Shown here one piece after another: positions 58,038-64,000 of a stretch of 64,000 bases of DNA. The notes beneath the pieces were generated by a model that worked only from the letters and a program-made list of their open reading frames with translations, was not told the origin of the DNA and did not search any database. Position 1 is the first letter of the stretch; each line of letters begins with the position of its first letter. Origin of the DNA: Herbidospora galbida (lineage in GTDB: Bacteria; Actinomycetota; Actinomycetes; Streptosporangiales; Streptosporangiaceae); assembly GCF_005233835.1 (NCBI RefSeq), contig NZ_SZQA01000003.1:205815-269814 (forward strand). The letters run 5' to 3'. Made by a program: the position numbers and the translations under genes.

Positions 58038-59330
58038 TCAGCGGTTCAGCTTCTCCACGATCAGCCGGTAGAGCTGCCGGGGCCGGCCCGGTTGGGGTGT
58101 CCGGTTCGGTGGGAGCGGCCACGCGAGTCCCTCGTCGACCAGCGTGCGCAGCAGTCTCCGCGCCGTTCTCGGTGTCACCCCCAGCATCTTGCCCGCGCCC
58201 TCGGCGTCGACGACGGTGTCGCCGCCTTCCAGCTTGGCCGCCAGCCTGGCCAGGACCTCGACGCCCTTCGGCTTGGCGGGGCCCGCCGACTGCGGAGGCA
58301 TCCGGGGCGGGGGCACCAGCGTGCGTCCCTCCCGGTCGACCGCGAAGCCCTGGGCCTGCTTGCCGGCCTGCGTGCGGGCCAGTGCGGCCCGTGCGTGGGT
58401 CTCGGCGTCGTGGGTGGTCCGGCCCATGCCGACGCCCACCTCGACCGCCAGGCCCAGCTCGTCGCGGATCCTCGCCGCGAAGGGCAGCACCCGGAAGCCG
58501 TCGGTCGCGCCGGCGATCGATCCCCGTGTCGCGACCACCAGGTAGCTGTGGTCGTCGATCGGCCACACGCTGGCGTTGATGCGGTTGGCCTCCTGCACCA
58601 GCAGGCGGTGCAGGGAGAGCCGCAGCTCGTCACGCCAGTATCGCGGCGCCGCCCGCCTTATCGGCTCCCGCAGCGTCGGCACCTCGACGAGGATCACCGT
58701 CAGCTGGGATTCCTCCAGCCGGTGGTGCGCCCCGAGCAGGGCCGCCGTGTGGAGAGCAGTCCGGACCGCCGCCGAGGTGGGCCGGATGCGGACCGTGGGG
58801 ATGCCCGCGGCCGTTAATCGGTCGGCCACGCCCGGTATGCAGGTCAGGGCCCCCGTAGTGGCGCCCTGGCGGACCAGCCGCTCGTGGTAGGCCGCGATCG
58901 TGCCGGTCGCTCCCGGCTCGTCGCGGCTGTGTACCTCTGCCGTGGATATGCCCAGGTCCGCGAACGCCTCGTCGACCTCGCCCCGGCTCAGCACGTCGAC
59001 GCTGACCCGTCTGGGGTCGATGCGGTCGTCGAGGGCCGCCCGTGCGATCGCGGCCGTCAGGGCCGCCCCGCCCAGTTGGACGTGGGTCGCCGGCATCGTC
59101 AGTACCCCGGCCCGCCGCGCCAGCTCGTATGGAATCGGGCTGGCGAAGAGGCAGGCGTCGACGCCGCCCAGCCGGGTCACCTTGTCGGATGCCTCCTGCT
59201 CGTCCCGGTATGCGGCCGCCACGAGGCGGCACGGCACCGGGGCGGCGGCGTGTCCCATGAGCATGACCCGCTCGACGAGGTCATGGGGACCCACCACACC
59301 GATGGTGAGGTCCGGCGTCCCAGCGCCCAT
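58038..59330 (-). CDS. Multi-domain regulator with C-terminal winged helix
   Basis: 430 aa from ATG 59330 (GGGGGG upstream); ATG 59390 possible. Residues about 1-180 look like a PBP/PrpR-like alpha-beta sensor domain (IGVVGPHDLVERVMLMG, GVDACLFASPIPYELARRAG). About 190-340 resembles a degenerate nucleotide-cyclase/GGDEF-like fold (LTVILVEVPTLREPIRRAAP, 'VEVGVGMGRTTHDAETHARA'). The C-terminal ~75 residues are a winged helix (GKMLGVTPRTARRLLRTLVD). I recall proteins of this layout as uncharacterised regulators in actinobacteria and Firmicutes. Next to murA, same strand. Confidence 0.75.
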   Translation of the reverse strand: MGAGTPDLTIGVVGPHDLVERVMLMGHAAAPVPCRLVAAAYRDEQEASDKVTRLGGVDACLFASPIPYELARRAGVLTMPATHVQLGGAALTAAIARAALDDRIDPRRVSVDVLSRGEVDEAFADLGISTAEVHSRDEPGATGTIAAYHERLVRQGATTGALTCIPGVADRLTAAGIPTVRIRPTSAAVRTALHTAALLGAHHRLEESQLTVILVEVPTLREPIRRAAPRYWRDELRLSLHRLLVQEANRINASVWPIDDHSYLVVATRGSIAGATDGFRVLPFAARIRDELGLAVEVGVGMGRTTHDAETHARAALARTQAGKQAQGFAVDREGRTLVPPPRMPPQSAGPAKPKGVEVLARLAAKLEGGDTVVDAEGAGKMLGVTPRTARRLLRTLVDEGLAWPLPPNRTPQPGRPRQLYRLIVEKLNR

Positions 59331-59542
59331 TCCGCCCCCCACGCGTCCGCGCGGCGAGTCTTCAGTGCGCTCGACCAATGTTCGTCCCATCCCGCGCGCC
59401 TTCTCGATTGACTTCTCTTTGGAACGATCGCTCCCGGAGGCCGTAATGTCACGCCCGGATTTTCCGGAATACCGTTCTGAGAAGGGCGGCACGGTCCTTT
59501 CCCATTATGTTGTGGCTGGTCAATGCCATTATGGACGTCGAA

Positions 59543-60814
59543 CTAGGCAAAAGGGGAAATCTCGCGTTCCACATCGGCTCCGAGGGCTCGGAGGCGCTGC
59601 GCGATGTCGGCGTGGCCCCGGTCGATGCGGTAGCCCGACTCGATCACCGTCTCGCCCTCGGCCGCCAGACCCGCCAGCACGAGCGCGATGCCCGACCGCA
59701 GATCGTGCGCCTCGACGGTCGCGCCGCGCAGCGGAGTGGGCCCGTGGACGACCGCCCGGCTGCCGTTCACCTCGACCCGCGCGCCCATCTTGTTGAGTTC
59801 GCGGGCCAGCGCGAACCGGCCGTCGAAGATGCGCTCGTGGATGTAGCTCGGGCCGCCGGCGAGCGCCGCCATCGCCATCAGCTGCGGCTGGAGGTCGGTC
59901 GCGAAGCCCGGGTAGGTGTCGGTGATCACGTTGATCGGCCGCAGCTGCCCGTCGCGGCGGGCGTGCACGACCGCGCCCTCCTGGAAGAACTCCACGCCCA
60001 TCTGCTCCAGCTTCCACCGCACGACACCGAGGTGTTCGAGCGAGGTGCCGAGCAGGGTCACCTCGCCGCCGGTGATCGCGGCGGCCATCATGAACGCCCC
60101 GGCGTCGAGCCGGTCGGCCATGACGGTGTGCTCGACGGCCTTGAGCTCGCGTACGCCCTCGACGGTGATGAAGCCGGTCCCCTCACCGCTGATGTTCGCG
60201 CCCATCTTGCGCAGCATCTCGATGACGTCGAGGACCTCGGGCTCCAGCGCGGCGTTCTCGATGACCGTCGTGCCCTGGGCCAGCGCGGCGGCCATGATGA
60301 GGTTCTCGGTGCCCGTGTGGGAGGGCCGGTCGAGGTAGAGCGTGGCCCCGGTCAGCCCGGCGGCCTTGATGTGGATCGCGCTCTCCTGCTCGTCGACCAG
60401 GGCGCCGAGCCGCTTGTAGCCGTTGTAGTGGAAGTCGAGGTTGCGGGCGCCCAGATTGCACCCGCCGACGCCCTCGACGATGACCTCGCCGACCCGGTGC
60501 AGCAGCGCCGGCACGAACAGGATCACGCCGCGGAACCGCGACGCGATCTCCTCGGGCAGCACGGGGGTGTGCACCCCCGAGGCGTCGATGACCAGCGTGC
60601 GCTCCGCCTCGTGGAACTGCACCCGGGCGCCGACGGCCTCGGCGAGCTCGATCGCCCGCCGGACGTCCTCGATCAGCGGGACGTTGCGGAGGACCGTCCG
60701 GCCCTCTGCCGCCAGCAGGGCCGCCCCGATCATGGGCAGCACGGCGTTCTTCGCGCCCTGAACGAACGCGGTTCCACGCAGCGCATTGCCACCGCGCACG
60801 CGGTAACGAACCAT
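59543..60814 (-). CDS. murA: UDP-N-acetylglucosamine 1-carboxyvinyltransferase
   Basis: 423 aa from ATG 60814 with AGGAGA upstream. EPSP-synthase fold: GAKNAVLPMIGAALLA (Lys22 region), FVPALLHRVGEVIVEG, the catalytic-Cys loop VGGCNLGARNLDFHYNG, ENAALEPEVLDVIEML, 'INVITDTYPGFATDLQPQLM' and GYRIDRGHADIAQRLRALGA. Transfers enolpyruvate to UDP-GlcNAc, first step of peptidoglycan precursor synthesis. The Cys is kept (so fosfomycin-type sensitivity is possible), but GARNLDFH differs from the common GARPVDLH. May be one of two MurA paralogues. Confidence 0.93.
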   Translation of the reverse strand: MVRYRVRGGNALRGTAFVQGAKNAVLPMIGAALLAAEGRTVLRNVPLIEDVRRAIELAEAVGARVQFHEAERTLVIDASGVHTPVLPEEIASRFRGVILFVPALLHRVGEVIVEGVGGCNLGARNLDFHYNGYKRLGALVDEQESAIHIKAAGLTGATLYLDRPSHTGTENLIMAAALAQGTTVIENAALEPEVLDVIEMLRKMGANISGEGTGFITVEGVRELKAVEHTVMADRLDAGAFMMAAAITGGEVTLLGTSLEHLGVVRWKLEQMGVEFFQEGAVVHARRDGQLRPINVITDTYPGFATDLQPQLMAMAALAGGPSYIHERIFDGRFALARELNKMGARVEVNGSRAVVHGPTPLRGATVEAHDLRSGIALVLAGLAAEGETVIESGYRIDRGHADIAQRLRALGADVEREISPFA

Positions 60815-61290
60815 GAATGAGTCTCCTCGGTTGGGGGTGGAGAGGATGGTGCGGCAGGTGCGGTAGCCGGGTATCGGCCCACAGTAGCCGTTAGCCGGGG
60901 TCATTCGCGGCGAAACCACCCCTGGAAAGTACGGCCCGTAAGGCCGTTAAAGGGCCCCACTTAGAGCCCCGGTGTTCTGACCAGGAATGCGAAGTTCGCC
61001 GGATTTCAGCGCAAGGAACACGAACGACTGATCGAACGACCGAAACGCTTCGAATTCAACCCCAAAACCGACATCCGCCCTGGCGAGGGGCAGGTTTCCC
61101 CACTTCCCGCACAGCGATTTACGGTCTCGTGTACGCAACCAAGGTCCGAAATCCGGCACACCGCCACCACCGGCCGGGCGGCGCCGTCGGTCACGTACCG
61201 ACAGCGCGCCTTGCCGGAATACCGCCCTTTCACTTGTCCTATTTTGTCAGGACGCGGCGCCCGGATCAGGGAAAACAGCGACTCGTGTGA
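60815..61290. other. Intergenic region without a supported gene
   Basis: Long gap upstream of murA and downstream of purD. Contains a small hairpin ACGGCC-CGTAA-GGCCGT (60931-60947) and an inverted repeat GTCCT/AGGAC (61236-61253). Short minus-strand frames at 60947-61233 have no ribosome site or host codon bias. Holds the murA promoter; otherwise nothing recognised. Confidence 0.5.
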
Positions 61291-62508
61291 CTAACGCCCC
61301 GCGGCGATGTCGCTTCGGTGGAAGGAACCGCGCATCTCGATGCGGCCGACGAGGTCGTAGGCCCGCTCGCGCGCCTGCGCCACGGTCTCGCCCGTGCCCA
61401 CCACGTTCAGCACCCGACCGCCGTTGGAGACGACCCGCCCGTCTTTCCGGGCGGTCCCGGCATGGAGGACGTAGGCGCCCTCGACCTCTTCGGCCAGGCC
61501 CTCGATGGCGTCGCCCTTCACCGGGGTGCCGGGGTAGTTCTCGGCGGCGATCACCACGGTGACGGCCGCGCCGGGACGGCTGACCACGGCGGGCTGGGCG
61601 GCCAGCTCTCCGGTCGCGCAGGCGAGCAGCAGGTCGGCCAGAGGGGTCTCCAGGCGGTCGAGGACGACCTGGGTCTCGGGGTCGCCGAAGCGCGCGTTGA
61701 ACTCGATGACCTTGGGGCCCTTGCTCGTCAGGGCCAGGCCGGCGTAGAGGACGCCGGTGTAGGGCATGCCCCGGCGGGCCAGCTCGTTGACGGTCGGGGT
61801 CACGACGGTCGTCATGATCTCGTCGACCAGGCCCTCGGGGGCCCACGTCAGGGGGGTGTAGGCGCCCATGCCGCCCGTGTTGGGGCCCTCGTCGCCGTCG
61901 TGGGCGCGCTTGAAGTCCTGTGCGGGCTGCAGGGCCACGGCGGTCTTGCCGTCGCACAGGGCGAACAGCGACACCTCGGGGCCGTCGAGGTATTCCTCGA
62001 TCACCACGCGCTCGCACGCCGCGGCGTGGGCCAGCGCGGCCGAGCGGTCGGTCGTCACGACGACGCCCTTGCCCGCGGCCAGGCCGTCGTCCTTGACCAC
62101 GTAGGGCGGCCCGAAGGTGTCGAGGGCGTCGAGGGCCTCTTCGGGGGTCGTACAGGAGAAGGCGCGGGCGGTCGGGACGCCGGCCGCCTCCATCACCGAC
62201 TTGGCGAAGCTCTTGGAGCCCTCGATCGCGGCGGGCTCGCGCGACGGGCCGAAGCACGGCACGCCGACCGACCGGACGGCGTCGGCCACCCCGGCGACCA
62301 GGGGCGCCTCGGGGCCGATGACCACGAGGTCGACCGCGAGGTCGAGCGCCAGCGCCGCGACGGCCGAGCCGTCGAGCGGCGACACGTCATGGAGCCGCGC
62401 CACCTCGGCGATGCCCGCGTTGCCGGGCGCGCAGTGCACCTCGGCGGGTCGGAGAGCACGGCAGATCGCGTGCTCACGGCCTCCTGAACCGATCACCAGA
62501 ACTCGCAC
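61291..62508 (-). CDS. purD: Phosphoribosylamine-glycine ligase
   Basis: 405 aa. ATP-grasp GAR synthetase: MRVLVIGSGGREHAICRAL, APGNAGIAEVARLHDV, VIGPEAPLVAGVADAV, SKSFAKSVMEAAGVPTA, YVVKDDGLAAGKGVVV, PAQDFKRAHDGDEGPNTGGM, EFNARFGDPETQVVL. Second step of purine synthesis. Full length. Divergent from the corA leader; the shared gap carries the corA leader ORF and its hairpin. Confidence 0.97.
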   Translation of the reverse strand: MRVLVIGSGGREHAICRALRPAEVHCAPGNAGIAEVARLHDVSPLDGSAVAALALDLAVDLVVIGPEAPLVAGVADAVRSVGVPCFGPSREPAAIEGSKSFAKSVMEAAGVPTARAFSCTTPEEALDALDTFGPPYVVKDDGLAAGKGVVVTTDRSAALAHAAACERVVIEEYLDGPEVSLFALCDGKTAVALQPAQDFKRAHDGDEGPNTGGMGAYTPLTWAPEGLVDEIMTTVVTPTVNELARRGMPYTGVLYAGLALTSKGPKVIEFNARFGDPETQVVLDRLETPLADLLLACATGELAAQPAVVSRPGAAVTVVIAAENYPGTPVKGDAIEGLAEEVEGAYVLHAGTARKDGRVVSNGGRVLNVVGTGETVAQARERAYDLVGRIEMRGSFHRSDIAAGR

Positions 62509-62607
62509 CCACGCATTCTCTCAGGCCCGGCAACCACGGTTATCCTGGGACCCTGTGATATTTTGGGTTGGCTTTGCGGTGTCAAGTGGCGATTGGAGGT
62601 GGTACGG

Positions 62608-62712
62608 GTGTCTTCTGGCGATCCCGTCAGTACGTGCACGCGCACGTCTGACGTGCGCGACATCCCTGTCCATTTCCATATGCACGCCGCCCGCATGCCC
62701 GCGCCCTTGTAA
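62608..62712 (+). CDS. Candidate 34-codon leader peptide upstream of corA
   Basis: GTG 62608 with GGAGG 9 bases before it, then 34 codons to TAA 62710-62712, 56 bp before the corA ATG. The end of the peptide is His/Met/Pro-rich (PVHFHMHAARMPAPL). A 9-bp perfect hairpin lies inside the ORF. In Salmonella, leader ORFs upstream of mgtA and corA couple translation to Mg2+-dependent Rho termination, which makes this position noteworthy. No homologue known to me; translation is unproven. Confidence 0.45.
   Translation: MSSGDPVSTCTRTSDVRDIPVHFHMHAARMPAPL
62639..62659 (+). promoter_or_regulatory. Hairpin inside the corA leader ORF
   Basis: CGCGCACGT-CTG-ACGTGCGCG, perfect 9-bp stem and 3-base loop, covering codons 11-18 of the leader ORF. 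Could act in attenuation of corA. Confidence 0.5.
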
Positions 62713-62768
62713 GGGGTGACTCCGCTGTTCGCGTGGAGCATGTGAGCTCGGCCTTCGAAGGGACCGAC

Positions 62769-63872
62769 ATGCGCTCCGCCACGCTTTTCCCCCGTCGTTA
62801 CACCCGTGCCGCCACCGTGGCCTCCCCCGTTCTCGAGCACAAGAAGTTCCCCTGCGTCCCGTCGAGCGACTCGCTCATCACCTTCGGCGCCTACATCGGC
62901 GGCCGGAAGGTCGCGGCCGACGGAATAGCGCAGGCCGTCCAGTTGGTCCGGCAGCACAACGAAGACGCCGCCAAGCCCGACGCCTACGTGTGGGTCGGGC
63001 TCTTCGAGCCGGAGGCCCCCGAGGTCGAGTGGCTGGCCGAGACGTTCGGGCTGCACCCCCTTGCCGTCGAAGACGCGGTCAAGGCCCACCAGCGGCCCAA
63101 GGTGGAACGTTACGGGGACTCCCTGTTCGTGGTGCTGAAGACGGTCGCCTTCCTCGACCACGAGGTGCTGACCGAGTCGGCCGAGATCATCGCCACCGGC
63201 GAGATCATGGTGTTCGTCGGTCCCGACTTCGTCGTCACGGTGCGCCACGGCGCCCACAGCCCGCTCAGCGACGTGCGCGACAAGCTCGAAGACAAGCCCA
63301 AGCTGCTCAACCGGGGCCCGACCGGCGTCCTGCACGCCATCGCCGACCACGTCGTCGACAAGTACCTCTACGTCGCCGACCAGATGCAGGCCGAGCTCGA
63401 AGAGGTCGAGGCCGCGGTGTTCGCCGAGGTCAGCTCGCGCGACATCAACCGGATCTACCACCTCAAGCGCGAGATGCTGGAGCTCAAGCGGGCCGTCGCG
63501 CCGCTGCACACCCCGTTCTCGCAGCTTCCCCAGCGCCGCAGCATCCCGTCGGACATGCGCGAGTACTTCCGCGACGTCTCCGACCACCTGTCGCGCGTGT
63601 GCGAGCAGGTCCAGTCGAGCAACGAGCTCTCCGACTCGATCCTGCAGGCCGCGCTCGCCCGCACCAACGCCCTGGCCAACGAGGACATGCGCAAGATCTC
63701 GTCGTGGGTGGCGATCCTGGCCGTACCGACCATGATCGCCGGCATCTACGGCATGAACTTCGAGCACATGCCCGCGCTCGACGCGGTCTGGGGCTACCCG
63801 GTGGTCGTCGGCGTCATGGTCGTCGCCTGCGCCCTGCTGCACCGGGCGTTCCGGCGCAACGGCTGGCTCTAG
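62769..63872 (+). CDS. corA: CorA-family magnesium/cobalt transporter
   Basis: 367 aa from ATG 62769, with GAAGGGA at good spacing; a frame from GTG 62733 is less likely. Long cytoplasmic funnel domain (WVGLFEPEAPEVEWLAETFG, HPLAVEDAVKAHQRPKVERY), a stalk helix and two C-terminal helices with the signature YGMNFEHMP (GMN). Forms pentameric channels for Mg2+, also Co2+ or Ni2+. Preceded by a candidate leader ORF. Confidence 0.95.
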   Translation: MRSATLFPRRYTRAATVASPVLEHKKFPCVPSSDSLITFGAYIGGRKVAADGIAQAVQLVRQHNEDAAKPDAYVWVGLFEPEAPEVEWLAETFGLHPLAVEDAVKAHQRPKVERYGDSLFVVLKTVAFLDHEVLTESAEIIATGEIMVFVGPDFVVTVRHGAHSPLSDVRDKLEDKPKLLNRGPTGVLHAIADHVVDKYLYVADQMQAELEEVEAAVFAEVSSRDINRIYHLKREMLELKRAVAPLHTPFSQLPQRRSIPSDMREYFRDVSDHLSRVCEQVQSSNELSDSILQAALARTNALANEDMRKISSWVAILAVPTMIAGIYGMNFEHMPALDAVWGYPVVVGVMVVACALLHRAFRRNGWL

Positions 63873-63882
63873 ATGTACTCGG

Positions 63883-64000
63883 TCATGACGTTGGTGACAG
63901 TCGGCTGATCGGAGGGTGACCGTCCAGTGCGCTGTGACGTCGTCGGGTGTTGTAGTGCTCCATCCATGGTTGCAGGGCGTCGGCGCGGTGGGTGTTGCTG
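63883..64000 (-). mobile_element. 3' end of an IS481-family transposase gene, runs off window
   Basis: Minus-strand frame ending TGA at 63885-63883. The visible C-terminus (ADALQPWMEHYNTRRRHSAL, then PPISRLSPTS) is the end of the DDE integrase domain of IS481-type transposases. The element's end lies within about 10 bp of the corA stop, probably starting with TGT at 63874. Only the tail of the element is in the window. Confidence 0.85.

Noticed and set aside
57755..58579. Plus-strand gene in the 57.8-58.6 kb region
   Set aside because: Mostly antisense to the winged-helix regulator; low complexity, no ribosome site.
60947..61233. Small minus-strand genes in the murA-purD gap
   Set aside because: No ribosome sites, no host codon bias, and no recognisable protein features.
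62660..62768. M-box-like Mg2+ riboswitch before corA
   Set aside because: The region has some hairpin potential and purine-rich runs, but I could not lay out the conserved M-box core, and the leader ORF explains the sequence better.

Overview
The window is high-GC actinobacterial chromosome. Conservon (cvn) signalling genes, an Scr1-type XRE/DUF397 pair, a RepSA-type replication initiator, frequent GTG/TTG starts and many ATGA/GTGA stop-start overlaps point to a mycelial actinomycete. My inference is Streptosporangiales (Nonomuraea, Streptosporangium or a relative), but no rRNA or other phylogenetic marker is present to prove it.

Layout. 1-6.5 kb: 5' part of a secreted multi-domain carbohydrate-binding protein, a DUF6745 gene pair, two methyltransferases and a PASTA-like membrane protein. 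6.6-10.6 kb: the most striking locus. Two tandem ncRNAs, each holding a circularly permuted tRNA-like module, lie directly upstream of a Ro60/TROVE protein gene (rsr). Convergent to it is an ECF sigma factor fused through a membrane span to a GH128-like glycosidase. 10.6-12.7 kb: DUF305 lipoprotein plus flavocytochrome-type oxidoreductase. 12.7-24.9 kb: accessory region with Scr1/DUF397 regulators, a transfer-gene remnant, a chitin-type LPMO, DUF305 and GNAT genes, small regulators, decayed lipoprotein and HExxH genes, a GntR fragment, RepSA with a coupled small gene, and a truncated serine recombinase abutting a broken aldo/keto reductase gene.

25-30 kb: VOC protein and the xylose module (ROK repressor, xylA, xylB) with operator candidates and a terminator. 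30.3-36.5 kb: a full cvnABCD operon converging on a partial second conservon (cvnA-cvnC). 36.5-40.7 kb: SDR and a tandemly duplicated two-gene module (DUF1023 alpha/beta hydrolase plus small secreted or membrane protein); the first hydrolase copy has decayed. 40.8-54 kb: cell-surface polysaccharide genes (acyltransferases, CgeB/GT2 and GT4 glycosyltransferases, wecB, wecC, a DUF4434 protein, CE4 deacetylase), consistent with a ManNAcA-containing wall polymer. 54-64 kb: HisC-like aminotransferase, EamA transporter, regulators, murA, purD, and corA preceded by a candidate 34-codon leader ORF. The window ends inside an IS481-type transposase next to corA.

Most genes are intact and ordinary. Decay is concentrated at 19.7-24.9 kb and 37.3-38.3 kb. 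All functions are read from sequence and remembered family features; no database search was run.
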